A stretch of DNA of 64,000 nt from Blepharisma japonicum (GCA_949751835.1 CATKHK010000067.1:186001-250000); one strand, 5' to 3'; positions 10,667 through 21,111 are shown, numbered from the stretch's first letter. The notes: generated by a model from the letters alone, not told the origin. Numbers and translations: made by a program.

Positions 10667-12544
10667 TTAAAATCTAATCGAGAATTTCTTTTTATCTTCT
10701 TTTCTTTCCAAATGATATTTCCACACCACAATAATCCCAATAATCACTAAGCAACCGGCTGAAATTGCGATAATCAGTCCGATTTTATCAGTTGGTGATG
10801 CAAAAAGTTCTAAAAACCAGTTGTCAGGAGACCCTTTAGGAGACGCAATGAGATAAGAGTTTGGAATAATTGGAGTCCACAATTTCGAATAAGAGGAATC
10901 TTTGTGCCCTACTGGCATTGCTACATAGAACTCTTCTATATAAGAATTAGTCCTTCCCAGTCCATAAACACAATAAGGAGTATTCAACGCAAAATAGGCA
11001 GTTTGTGGCATCTGAGTCGAATGCATTTGTACCTTGCTCATATCGAGTTCAGTTAAGGTAAACATAAAAACTGCCCCTGGATAAGTTGAGCTATATTCTT
11101 GTTTTTGATAGCCATTTAATGCTAAAGCTTTCAAATGAAATGCATCGTTTAAAAAGTTATTGTAAAAGCCTTTGGTCTGGAACTTTCCTCCAGAATAGCT
11201 AACTGTTAAAATATCTAGGACTCCATTTTCATCTAAATCAAAGAAAGTTGCAATAAAAACTCCAGGATCTTCTGCAATTTTATCATATTCTGACTTCTTA
11301 GATCTTTCAAAAAACCTCCTATTTTCAGCTTTTCCACAGTGTTCTTCATCGCAGTCAACATTTTCAAATAAGTAAGCATGTCCAGCATTCTCTGTATCTT
11401 TTGGTTTCATTGTGATTAAAAAGTCTGGATACCCGTCTAAATCCATGTCTCCAAATCTGATGGTAAATGGAAAATCATTGCCCAAGCTATAAAATGAATT
11501 TTCTTGGTCAATTTTTATTATCATTTTATTTCCTGTGACTTCTCCGTCTCCAATATCGTCAATTTGGAAATCTTTTATCCCTCCATAATGGTAAGTGCAA
11601 GTAGAAGAAGCATCATTATCGTTAAAAACTATATGAATTTCTTGCTTACTTGTACAGTCAGATCCAATACATACGGGGAAAATTAAATCTTCTAATCCAT
11701 TCCTATCAACATCTGCAAATGATACTTGTCCAGCACCTTTAGGAGCTGACGTTTTTTGTTTTTTACAGTATTTACCATTCTTCATATTAAGCCAAAACTC
11801 AAAAGAAACGTTGCCTAATTCATCGACTGTGGTCAGGAATAAGTCAGCTAAGCAGTCTTTATTTAGGTCAACAGATGCAACTGAGTGAGGAGTAGATAAT
11901 AAAAATGAAGACTGGATCATGCAGTTATCATCGTCATCCGCTCCAAAAGTATGCAAAGGTTGAATAGAAAATTCATTATTTTGATATAAAATCACCACAG
12001 CTTCTTCAGTCACATTATGCTGATAGTTCACAATAATTTCTAGCCTAAATATTGTTTACTTTCTGTCTCCATTGATATCTAGTAAAGAAGGCTGAGAGCC
12101 TTCAGGGATTTGCCAAGACTGATTAGGTATGAAACCGCTTGGGCTCTGGAAATAGACATGCAAGAAGGTATCGGAATCTTGCTTTAAGGTCACAACAAGA
12201 TCTAGCAGGCCATCATAATTAATATCTCCAGGAATTGCTGAAATGATAGTCCCATTAGTTTGGATTTGAAGAGTGTCACTTTTGCTGAATTTCGAAGAGC
12301 CATTATCCCACAGGTAGACCATTAATAATTTTTTACTTCCACTAAGAACTACAATATCGCAACTAAGTGAAGTTTACTATTTATCTTTGTTGTAGTAGCC
12401 AAATGTTGATAATATTGAATCGGTGTCTTCTAAGCCGATCTTTACTTCATAAAGGCCAGGGTCACGATTTGCCTCAAATATCCCTGTATGAAAATAATCT
12501 ATGTCTTCGATTGCTTGGGCTAGAGCTAGCAATAAAACCCACAT
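10667..12544 (-). CDS. ITFG1: TIP/ITFG1-like FG-GAP type I membrane protein
   Basis: After removal of two 15-nt introns (12045-12059 and 12363-12377) the protein has 615 aa, the size of human TIP (612). The signal peptide MWVLLLALAQA begins at the ATG at 12544. Repeated FG-GAP/VCBS blades carry Ca2+-binding DxDxDGxxD-like loops: 'GDINYDGLLDLVV', 'VDLNKDCLADLFL', 'ADVDRNGLEDLIF', 'GDMDLDGYPDFLI', 'FDLDENGVLDILT'. A single TM ('IGLIIAISAGCLVIIGIIVVW') precedes a short basic tail. The family forms a beta propeller facing the cell exterior or lumen and is linked to adhesion and to RUVBL/tubulin partners in animals. The ATG lies 64 bases from the divergent gene at 12609. Confidence 0.9.
12045..12059 (-). 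other. 15-nt intron (TIP gene, intron 2)
   Basis: GTAAACAATATTTAG. Retention gives TAA in frame. Removal joins 'DINGDRK' to 'LEIIVNYQ' and restores the propeller. Confidence 0.93.
12363..12377 (-). other. 15-nt intron (TIP gene, intron 1)
   Basis: GTAAACTTCACTTAG. Removal joins 'GYYNKDKY' to 'CDIVVLSG', the typical TIP N-terminal blade. Retention gives an in-frame TAA. Confidence 0.93.
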
Positions 12545-12608
12545 TTATTATTATTTATGCTTACAATTATTCTTTAAGTCATCCTTTACACTAAAAAATT
12601 ATAATTAA

Positions 12609-13244
12609 ATGGGGAAGAACAGCATACCTTTAAGAATTGGCCGAAAAAAGCCAAAAAGAGAAATGAATCCAGTCGAGCAATGAAGATATAAAATAAAACA
12701 GAAAAAAAATCTCCAAAGCTTTTTGAAGAAAATGAAACAGAGAGAGAATGGCGAAATTCCTGAGAAAAAGAAAAAAGTTATAAGAAGATCCCCATCTCCA
12801 GAAACCAATGATCCTATGTGTGGAGAACTGATGACAACCAGCTCACTTAGAAATGTGGAAGAGATGCAAAAAGAAATAAAAAACATGATGACTGAAGAAA
12901 AAAGCGAAGATGAAAGGGAGGAAAAATTAATTTTAGTTAAAGAGAAACCTGAACCAAAAATGTTTGTACCTGTATCAATTAGAACTAAAAAAATACCAGA
13001 AAAATATACTGAAGAAAGCTCCGGGTCAGAATCTGAGTCTTTAAGCGATTCACCTGTGCAGTCATTTTACACATCTATTCCAAAACCAGTTTCCATAATT
13101 TCTCAGCCTTCAAAGCCTGTTGTGAGTCTTTCAAAGCCTCCACAAAGCTCATCAGCCTCAGCAAACCAAAACCTTTTCAAGTCGCTTTTAAATGAAGATC
13201 CAAAACTGTCTGAATTTTTTAATAGCATTAATGATTTAATTTAA
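12609..13244 (+). CDS. WBP11-like nuclear protein (tentative)
   Basis: The 211-aa protein starts at the ATG at 12609 and is read through one TGA(Trp) (MNPVEQW). The N-terminus is strongly basic and resembles the start of WBP11/NpwBP splicing factors ('MNPTDQARKEARKRELKKNKKQR' in the family; here 'MNPVEQWRYKIKQKK'). Then come Lys/Glu-rich stretches, a Ser-rich acidic segment with CK2-like sites ('SSGSESESLSDS') and Pro-rich 'SKPPQSS'. This composition suggests a disordered nuclear, possibly spliceosomal, protein. It is shorter than animal WBP11, and the assignment rests on the N-terminus only. Its TAA lies 8 bases from the convergent PKG stop. Confidence 0.45.
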
Positions 13245-13252
13245 AATCCATA

Positions 13253-15973
13253 TTAAAATTCACTATCCCAATCACGAGGTGCGGGCGTATCTTTCGTTAT
13301 TATTCCACTACTTTTAAAGTCATCTTTACCCTCAACTTTTCGTATTGCAGCTTCCAATGTTTTATTTTTCCTAATCGCTTTTTCTAATAAATTGGTGTCG
13401 ATTTCTATTTTTGGCACATAAGGGCTTTTAATTTTTCTCAGTAATAAGCTGTCTCAGCTAAAACTTGAAAATCATCTATGTTCTTTAAGCTTCCCTATGT
13501 TTCCTCCAGTCCTTGCACCTGGGTTTTTGTTTAACAATTGTTGAATTAGCTGCCGAGAAGGCGACATCGGATCATTTTCTGAAGGAAAAATTAATCGGTA
13601 TTCTAAGATGCACTCGAAAACTGCTATTGGATCGTTTTCTTCTTCCCCAAAAGGCACAGACCCATATAAAAAATCATATAGCATCACTCCCAAACTTCAC
13701 CAGTCTACAGATAGCCCATATCCGACTCCTTTGATGATTTCTGGAGCCATATAGTGGGGAGTTCCTACAGTTGTATATGATCTTCCTTTCAAAATGCGGC
13801 TAGTTCCAAAGTCAATTAATTTTGCATACCCTATATCATCTATCATAATATTTTCTGGCTTAAAATCACGATAAATAATATCACGCTCATGAAGATGCTC
13901 GATTATTAAAACCAGCGATGCAGTATAGAATTTTGCATCAGCGTCTGACAATATCCCTATATGTCTTAAGACATCGAATAAATCTTGGCCTTTAACGTAT
14001 TCTTCTAGGAAATAAATACGGTGCTGGTCTTTGAAGGTTTTTATTAATTTCATTATCATTATGTGGTCAAGCTGCATCATGATTCTACGCTCGAGAACGA
14101 TGGAATCATAAACCCCGTAATAAGAAATCTTTTCACGTGCTACTGTTTTTAATGCATATAGTGTATTTTTTGTTCTGTGGCATGTTAAAAAGACGCTGCC
14201 AAGAATTCCTTTTCCAATTAGTTTTATAGGGACTAGCTCACTTAGTTCTATTGTGTCGTCTTGAAGCTCAATTCTGCTTAAGAGCATTTGCTGAATCCCT
14301 TCATCAATTATTTCTAAAAAATCATTTTTTTCTAGCATCCAGCAAGCAACATTTCCATCAGCTTTTACTGTCGCACTTCTGGTATCATTGAATAATATTG
14401 ACCTTTCTCCAAAGTAATCATGCTTAGTTATCGATCTCAGTTTTTCGCCATTTCTTATAACATCCACCCTTCCACATTTTATTATGAAAAAGGAGTTTCC
14501 AGGTTCTCCTTGCTCCACAACTGTATCATTATCATTAAATTCAACGATTTTCAGCATCCTTATAAGCTCTTTATATTTATCTTCAGTCAGTCCTTTTAGT
14601 ATCTGCACTCTTTTTATTACAGCCAAAGCTTCATTTCTTGCATGAATTTCTGCAATATTTCCGCCTACACAGTTTTCTATTTCTTCTTTGCTTATTTCTG
14701 CAATATCTACATCAGTTTCAGCTATATAATCAATTTCATATTTTTCTTCAGTAGGATTAACTAAAAAATCGTCACCAATACATGTAAGAATATTTAATTT
14801 TTCTTTGAAGCCCCTAACGTTCCCTCTTAAGATTATTCATAGAAAAGCTCCTTTATTTGATCCTCTAGAGATAATGACTTCTCCTGCTGAAAAATTTTGA
14901 ATTCGCATAATATTTATGATTTTCCCTTTTTGTTCTTTTGAAAAGTTTTTTAAATTAGGGGATTTATCCATAGCAATCATTTGTGTGTTTTTATACAAGA
15001 TTTGCTGTAAATTGCTACCAAGCACGTCCATAAGGGCATGCCTTCCTATAGACACAACTTTTACTTCACTAATAGCTGTGATTGTGGCTGTTCTTGGCGA
15101 ATTGTACAGCAGTGCTTGCTCCCCAAAGAAATCGCCTTTAAACATTTGTCTTATTTCTGTTTCCTTTTGGCTGCACGATACACAGCCTTCCTTTATAATA
15201 TAAAAATGATCACCTGTGTCTCCTTCTTTTACTATGCTTTGTCCACTGCTTCATTTTTCTGTCACCAAACTTGCTAAAAGTCCATCTTTCTGTTCAGATG
15301 TTAGCTGTTTTAACAGTGGGACACTGTCAATGAAATTTTTATTTTCTTCCAAATTAAGGGCATTCACGATTTTTATGGCTTCTTTAAATGTGGTCCTATC
15401 AACCCCTCACAATGTGCACCTTTCCAGGGTTTTTATAGTCCCAGACCTAGGTCTATCATCTAATAATGCTAGTTCCCCAAATCCTGAGCCTGCGTTAATT
15501 ACAGCTTTTCTGGCTCCGTTTATTATCAGTTCGACCCTTCCTGTACACAAAACGTAAAAAATAAACCCAGGCTCTCCCTGTGTAAAAATTATTTCTCGAG
15601 GGTTAATAGTATAAAACCGCATGTGCTCAATTACTAATCTTAAAGAATCCTCATCAAGATTTTTCAATATAAAATGATTGCTCAGGGCATCACGAATCAT
15701 CTTCTTGTCAGCTTCAGTTTTTATTTTGTCAGATACAGAGGCTGATGAAGGCTCTTTTACTTCGTCACTTCGGCGGCGTCTTTCATCGATAACTGGTGCT
15801 TTGTGTTTTACTTTGAAAGTATTGCCTCGCTTGGGAAGTGAAGTAATAATTAGTTGAGATGATGATGTTTGTTTAGTCAAGTATGCTTCATGTGTTTGGA
15901 TTGGCTGTTTTATGTTTACAATTGATGTTGCTAAGATGGTTTGTCTTTGCCCACATACACAATTGCTTCCCAT
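13253..15973 (-). CDS. PKG: cGMP-dependent protein kinase with four CNB repeats
   Basis: The 906-aa protein is one frame with TGA(Trp) at 15407, 14837, 13697, 13472 and 13454. Four cyclic-nucleotide-binding repeats lie at about 95-205, 215-330, 335-445 (degenerate) and 450-565. Phosphate-binding cassettes such as 'FGELALLDDRPRSGT', 'FGEQALLYNSPRTAT' and 'FGERSILFNDTRSAT' are clear. The AGC-type kinase domain (about 580-850) has GKGILGSV, ALKTV Lys, YRDFKPEN, DFGTSR and activation loop TTVGTPHYMAPE. The C-terminus 'PRDWDSEF' is typical of PKG. The four-CNB layout is that of alveolate (apicomplexan/ciliate) PKGs, not the two-CNB animal form. The N-terminus MGSNCVC could be acylated. A PDE gene (21112) and a CNBD channel (53870) lie in the same window. 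Confidence 0.93.
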
Positions 15974-16491
15974 ATTATTGGAGTGTTAAAAATATAAAAC
16001 CTATCAGATAATTGACATTAACAATTAAAATCGAGAATTAAATTCTAAAAAAGTTTATTAAGACAAAAATATCATAAAATTTAAAAAAATAAAAAAAGAA
16101 GGTTACAAGATGTAAAAAATTAACATATATATATATATAGAGAATGAAAGAAAACAATTTTTTAAATGGAATAATGGCAATTATCAATCATTTTTATTAA
16201 TGCATATAGCATAATCAACAATCTTTGTGTCAAGTTATTACTACGAAGCTTATAACAGAGTAAATGGATTGATATTTTATATTGAATTCACAGCTGAAAA
16301 CCATTGCCATATAAAATATATTTTATATCTTTTTGCTATAATATTTTAATATATTGAACTTTTTAAGAACAGAAATACAGTGTAGGCTCAGCAAGTGCCC
16401 TAACTTAAATATAAATAGTGCCTTATTTTGTTATAGTTATTTGGAAATTATGCCTAGCTTATATAACTAATTGTTAGACAATTAAATAATT
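15974..16491. other. Intergenic, nothing recognised
   Basis: AT-rich spacer between the PKG start and the RING gene 3' end. It contains a short (AT)n run near 16124-16139. No gene is supported. Confidence 0.5.
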
Positions 16492-17127
16492 TTATTGATG
16501 ATATAGTGACTCTTCCAGCACTTTCAATAAAATTTCTTCATCGTCCATTGAAAAATCCTATATATATTTTACAGTAAAAGTATCATAATCAAATTGGTGC
16601 ATAGTCTGCAAGTGTTCATTAATATCAATACAAATTTCATCGGGATCTCCCCAAGGCATAGCTAAACAAATTGTGCATTTCGCTGCTTTATATTGATGCT
16701 TACTATTAACATGGAACAATAAAGACACTCTATCGAAGTTTTTTAAGCCACAGCAAGGACACTTATATGTCCACCTATTTATAACTGGGATTTTTGGTTT
16801 CCTTATAGATTTTGAAGCTTTTTTGATTAATTCTTTAATGCTTGGACAAATAGAAATATGGTCATTATAAGAGGTGTACGGAAAAGTCTGTTTACAGTCA
16901 CAGGAATATTGTGAGGATTTTATTTGGTCCCAAAGATTATAATTAGTTATCAATAAGTCAGATGTAAGTGGGGATCTGCAGATTGGGCATGGAGACGTTG
17001 TAAATTTTATTACATTAGTGATACATTCAGAACAGAAATTTTTTCTGCATGGCCTATGGACTTTAGGCTGAACTAGAACTCCTAAGCAGATGCTGCATTG
17101 AAATTCCTCTTTGATATCGGTATCCAT
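16492..17127 (-). CDS. RING ubiquitin ligase, RNF114/125/138/166 type
   Basis: The spliced protein has 206 aa. Its N-terminal RING is C-x2-C...C-R-K-N-F-C-x2-C...CPIC (residues about 11-51), followed by a linker, a C2HC/C2H2-like zinc finger ('YKCPCCGLKNFDRVSLLFHVNSKH') and a second ('KCTIC...HLQTMH'). After a 15-nt intron (16558-16572) the reading continues into 'DDEEILLKVLEESLYHQ', a good ubiquitin-interacting motif. RING, zinc fingers and C-terminal UIM is the RNF114/125/138/166 architecture. Without splicing the protein would stop before the UIM. Substrate unknown. No TGA codon is used. Confidence 0.85.
16558..16572 (-). other. 15-nt intron (RING gene)
   Basis: GTAAAATATATATAG. Retention ends translation at TAG; removal adds the C-terminal UIM. 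Confidence 0.88.
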
Positions 17128-17351
17128 TTATAAATAACTTTAAATATTAGCGCCTTGTTATTTTTTAAAGTGAGGATTCAATTTAATTATGGATCATTTT
17201 AAATATGAAGGAAAATTATTTTTAAATCAATTGATACGGGAAATGAGAAATTGAATTATATGGTATGATAAATTCTGAGTTTAAAGCAAAAAGAAAATAG
17301 AACTAGGGTCATTTTAATTCAAAATTTTTGTTGAAAAAGATTTATGATAAA

Positions 17352-17723
17352 ATGGCTTATCTTCAACTTCTTGCTTTGCTTCTTATAGCAGCCTCAGCAA
17401 CCTCTCTCTGTGAAAACCCTTGCATCCAAGATCAATATACATTACTTTGCTGTAGCAATTCTATTAACACTTGTGGGGAAACATGCTGCCCAACGCTTTC
17501 AGAAAACTGTGCTGAAATTGCTCCATCTCCTTATTCCCTACTTTTCAATGATTTCCTCTCCTTGGATTTAAAATCCTGCAATAAGTACTTCTTAATGGTA
17601 GAAACAGAAATTCGCATTTTTTTCTATAAGATCTCTACATCACAAAGCTGGGATACCATAAAGCAGCAACTTTACTTGGTGCTTAAGTACATTCCATATA
17701 TGAGAGCGTATTGTTTTAGCTAA
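17352..17723 (+). CDS. Small secreted Cys-rich protein
   Basis: The 123-aa protein starts at the ATG at 17352. A signal peptide is clear ('MAYLQLLALLLIAASATS'). The mature N-terminal third is Cys-rich ('CENPC...LLCC...CGETCCP...C'), compatible with a small disulfide-bonded fold, and the remainder is helical and ends in 'AYCFS'. I do not recognise the family. Its TAA lies 22 bases from the stop of the convergent Cys-rich secreted gene at 17746. Confidence 0.6.
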   Translation: MAYLQLLALLLIAASATSLCENPCIQDQYTLLCCSNSINTCGETCCPTLSENCAEIAPSPYSLLFNDFLSLDLKSCNKYFLMVETEIRIFFYKISTSQSWDTIKQQLYLVLKYIPYMRAYCFS

Positions 17724-17745
17724 ATTTTAATAAAAATATTAAGAA

Positions 17746-18789
17746 TTATTCAAAAGCTTCGAATTCTTCTGATAGCGATAAACCCCAATAGGCACGGGTG
17801 TATATAGATTTGATACATGCGTCGTTGTTAATAGTCAATGGGTAGTAGGCAAAGCCAAAATTTACTTGTTTTATTGAGGTTAGTTTGCCGACTAAAGACA
17901 TACAGGCATTACTAGCCCTTCTACCAGTGTTACATAAGGTGTCTGTGGTTTTTAAATTTTTAATCCAGGTCTGTATAAGCAAAACCCCTGGCGCGTCCCC
18001 AATAAAAGAACTGCAATAAGAAGTTCCGGCACTATTATACCCACAGGTGCATTGGCCTAAATAAAAATTAGTCCCATCGGTTCCAACGCAGTCAGTATCT
18101 TGCGTACAGCTTACAGGAAGAGTTTTTACACTGGTTGGGGCAGATTGGCATATTCCTATACTTCCATACCAACTTTGGGTATTTGAGCAAAATCCGCTTT
18201 TACATAAATGAGACCATCCATTAACACAGTCAGTCACTACTGCTCCGCTGCTTAGGGTCGCATAAGAGATGCATGTTCCATTTGTACTTGTATAAGTAGC
18301 ATTGCAGCCAGCATAGTTTACGCAATCTTGGTAGTCTCTACATCCTGTAACCCCAATTCCTAATTGGGCAGTGCAAGTCCCCCCAGGCGCGCATCTCAAT
18401 CCTGGAGCACATTGGGCATGTGTCGTGCATTTTCCGTTCTTTGCAACCCCAACGCATTTTTTGCTTGTGCAAGTCCCATATTTGCAATCAGACTGACTCG
18501 TGCAAGGCTCACCTGGATAAGAAGCTAATGCGGGAATGGCTGGGGCTGATGTGCATTGTAATGTTGTAGTATTGCAAAAAGTACTTGTTCCTGATGTTGG
18601 GCAAGCTTTCAAATTAAAAACGTTTACATTTGTGACTGTTCCACAATATCCTGATGGGACTGTAACAGTGGAAGCTGCACATTGATATTTTCCACAGGTG
18701 ATTGCTTCAAAATTGTCTTCTTCCAGTGCATCATGCCAGTTTCCTTTGACTAATGCAATGAGTATTAAATAAATCAACATTATAATCAT
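17746..18789 (-). CDS. Secreted Cys-rich repeat protein (Dickkopf-like spacing)
   Basis: The 347-aa protein has a signal peptide ('MLIYLILIALVKG') and about 30 cysteines. It carries recurring modules of the form GxPCTSQSDCKYGTCTSKKCVG, NGKCTTHAQCAPGLRCAPGGTC and SCTQDTDCVGTDGTNFYLGQC. These resemble the Cys-rich modules many ciliates have in secreted or surface proteins and, loosely, Dickkopf Cys domains. The C-terminal 100 residues have fewer Cys. There is no TM segment. Its first ATG (18787-18789) overlaps the ATG of the divergent gene at 18788; a second Met three codons later (18780) may be the real start. Function unknown. Confidence 0.65.
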   Translation of the reverse strand: MIIMLIYLILIALVKGNWHDALEEDNFEAITCGKYQCAASTVTVPSGYCGTVTNVNVFNLKACPTSGTSTFCNTTTLQCTSAPAIPALASYPGEPCTSQSDCKYGTCTSKKCVGVAKNGKCTTHAQCAPGLRCAPGGTCTAQLGIGVTGCRDYQDCVNYAGCNATYTSTNGTCISYATLSSGAVVTDCVNGWSHLCKSGFCSNTQSWYGSIGICQSAPTSVKTLPVSCTQDTDCVGTDGTNFYLGQCTCGYNSAGTSYCSSFIGDAPGVLLIQTWIKNLKTTDTLCNTGRRASNACMSLVGKLTSIKQVNFGFAYYPLTINNDACIKSIYTRAYWGLSLSEEFEAFE

Positions 18790-19675
18790 GAAATGGCCTA
18801 GTCATTTACTTAAAAATTATCATGATCCTTATACTCCAGCACTTGATTTTCCTTTTAGATTTGGGACTTTTGGGACACCTTCAAATGAATATGTATTCCC
18901 TATATAGTGGTTTTACCATAAATGCATACAATATTTTGGGTTGACTTCAGCTGATAAGGCAGATTTTGCACAAAAGTTTATGGAAATGATGTTTGCTTTT
19001 GACAAAAATGATAAGGAAACTCTGAAGAAAATCATGAAGGAAGAAATTTATGAGAAATCAACCCAAGCATGGATGAAATTGAGAAATGAAGGATATCGGA
19101 CCAAATTATTAAACCGATGGGAAAAAGTAACGGAGTATAAAATCTTTGGGTACATTACATATACAGGAATATCACCTATTATCAGCCAAAATTTTCCTCC
19201 ACCAGAATATGATGTTTTGCAGATAAATGCTCTGAATTATCCAGTGAGACTCGAATTCAGCTTAAAGAACAAAACTCTTTTGAATGAAATTTCAGACAAA
19301 AACGCAGTAATTGAAAAGAGTGCAAACCCTTATTATATAAGAAATTTTCCAAGGGATTCAAAACATCTCCATGAGCTCTTTGAAAAATACCCTATAATGA
19401 TTTGTCAGGTGGATTTTGGGATACTTTCAAAATTGAGGTTCCAAATATATGACAAATATTCACAGAACAGTCTAGCTGACGGCGAAGCCGATCCTGAAGA
19501 GTACGAGTTTCATATAATCCGCTTTGAAAAGCTTTTCCCTAGGGATAAAAAACAATACGACAAGGAGCATGGCTTTAGGCGCTTTATTGATGCTAATTTC
19601 GAAAAAGAGTTTTATAATTGGCAGATCGTTGATATAGATCAATACATAAATTCATTTCCATTTCCTAAAGAATAA
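18788..19675 (+). CDS. Possible Tim44/mL45-like protein
   Basis: The 290-aa spliced protein starts at the ATG at 18788. That start is required because a TAA lies just upstream and exon 1 has no other Met. A 15-nt intron at 18893-18907 joins 'FGTPSNEY' to 'WFYHKCIQYFGLTSADKADFAQKF'. The body is a hydrophilic alpha/beta protein ('KIMKEEIYEKSTQAWMKLRNEGYRTKLLNRWEKV...'), vaguely like the Tim44-like domain of mitochondrial ribosomal protein mL45, including a basic N-terminus. The similarity is weak and the assignment uncertain. Confidence 0.5.
18893..18907 (+). other. 15-nt intron (gene at 18788)
   Basis: GTATTCCCTATATAG. Its TAG would stop translation; removal opens the frame back to the ATG at 18788. 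Confidence 0.85.
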
Positions 19676-19714
19676 CATAAAAAATGTCTAATCTACACGT
19701 AACTATAATTTGTA

Positions 19715-20134
19715 ATGGATTATCTCGAAGCCTTACGTCCGCCTTTTTGGAGTAAAGGCGATAGCTCTTTTTTATGGATTTATGTGTTGATATTAATCTT
19801 GCTATTTTCAGCGTATATCAAGCTTAGAGATTCAATATACCACAAAAATACGTTTTCTGAAGAAAATTTGAATCGAACTAGACTTGAAGTGAGGTCAAAT
19901 TGGGAAAGACGACAAGAAGAGTTAAGGAGGGCAAGAGTTTATGAGGAAGAAGAAAAAATTGAACCAAAACCAGATATTGAAGAGGAAAAAAAGCCTGAGC
20001 CAAAAAATAGTGGACTTCCACAACCTCCAAGACCGGTGAAAAAAGCTGAGCTTAACCGATATGACCCGAGTGGGCCTCGAATAGGAAGGCCAAGCTCATA
20101 CACAGCACCTTGCGCTACTGGAACTTGACGTTAG
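19715..20134 (+). CDS. SELENOS: SELENOS/SELENOK-like protein, penultimate TGA codon
   Basis: The 139-codon frame runs from ATG 19715 to TAG 20132-20134. The N-terminal membrane helix ('FLWIYVLILILLFSAYIKL') is followed by a charged helix ('RSNWERRQEELRRARVYEEEE') like the VIMP/SELENOS coiled coil ('RQEALAAARLKMQEE'). A Pro/Lys linker and the C-terminal 'RYDPSGPRIGRPSS' recall 'GYNPLSG' of SELENOS and the Gly/Arg tail of SELENOK. The end is C-A-T-G-T-[TGA]-R. In both selenoprotein families Sec is the last, penultimate or near-last residue. The three other Trp codons in the gene are TGG, and a SECIS-like element starts 20 bases after the stop. I infer that TGA here is Sec; Trp cannot be excluded. 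SELENOS works in ER-associated degradation. Confidence 0.65.
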
Positions 20135-20154
20135 TCCAGAAGATTGTACTAATA

Positions 20155-20201
20155 CAGCCAAGTGAAGAACAATCCTAAAGATCTGGGTTATTCAGAGGCT
20201 G
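20155..20201 (+). promoter_or_regulatory. SECIS-like element
   Basis: Helix I is CAGCC (20155-20159) with GGCTG (20197-20201). The core has G-TGA (20162-20165) opposite A-GA (20094 series: 20194-20196), giving tandem sheared G.A/A.G pairs. Helix II pairs 20167-20175 (GAACAATCC) with 20185-20193 (GGGTTATTC): seven canonical pairs, one wobble and one C/A mismatch. The apical loop 20176-20184 starts T-AAA, placing the conserved A's 11 bases after the TGA of the core, as in eukaryotic type I SECIS. The first core base is G rather than the usual A. It lies only about 27 bases after the recoded TGA, closer than in mammals. Confidence 0.6.
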
Positions 20202-21111
20202 AATAAATTAAATATTTTCAAAAATTCATTCTAGGTTCTAACTAGCTGTAATATTTTCATCATATATTTTGTTAATAGCATAACCTGATATTATAAATCT
20301 ATAGAAAAGCGTTTAACTTCGTTCTCACCTTTTTATTTTTCAGCCATTAAATCTATAGAACTCTATTTATTTCCATATGATAATATGAGCATCTTTTATA
20401 TCATTTTTGACTGAGTCGCTAATAATATATGTGCTCAATGGGCTGCACATCTTATTAATAGAAACTATTCGATTTACTTAAATACTGAATTAAAATGGTG
20501 TTTGATTTAGCGTTTATTAAGACTATAAAAATTTCTTGCTCTAGTAAATCCTTATTATCTCATTTAATTTTATAAATGATTATTGAAAAAGTGATCATCT
20601 AGAAAGACAAAGGCTATTATTAATTATATCATAAAGAGCAGCTAAAATTCAGGAAAATTTTTATGACTAAATTTTTGATATAAAATATCATTATACAGCT
20701 AGATATTTGATTCGACAAATTTTCAAAAGAATATATAATCAATGAGTATTTAATTATTTAAGAAGTAATAGATAACAGTTATTTTAAATAAAGCTCTAGA
20801 ATAGTGACTTTTCAAAGATAATGACTCATTGCTCAAAATTAATCTCTTCAGTATAAGATGCTAAAATATGGTTAGCTAATCTTTTTCGCATTTTCAAAGT
20901 GTAAAACACCTTTTCAAAAAAAGAAATAAGATATATCTAAAATTTTTATTGTCTATCCATAGTGAATGAACTTAAATCCTCATTGAATTCACTGACATCA
21001 GCCAACTGTTACATTTTCCCCCAGCTCTTTTTTTTTACTAATATTGCTCTCTATAAATTTACTTTTTCGCTTGATTTCTCTTCAAATTTCGAATTAGATA
21101 ATCTCACTATA
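20202..21111. other. AT-rich intergenic region before the PDE gene
   Basis: No supported gene apart from the SECIS-like element at its left edge. The frame of the PDE gene is open from 20941 but contains no ATG before 21112. 20941-21111 may therefore be 5' leader, or part of the coding region if an upstream exon exists. Confidence 0.45.

Noticed and set aside
16124-16139. (AT)n microsatellite.
   Set aside because: A short simple run expected in AT-rich spacers, with no associated feature.
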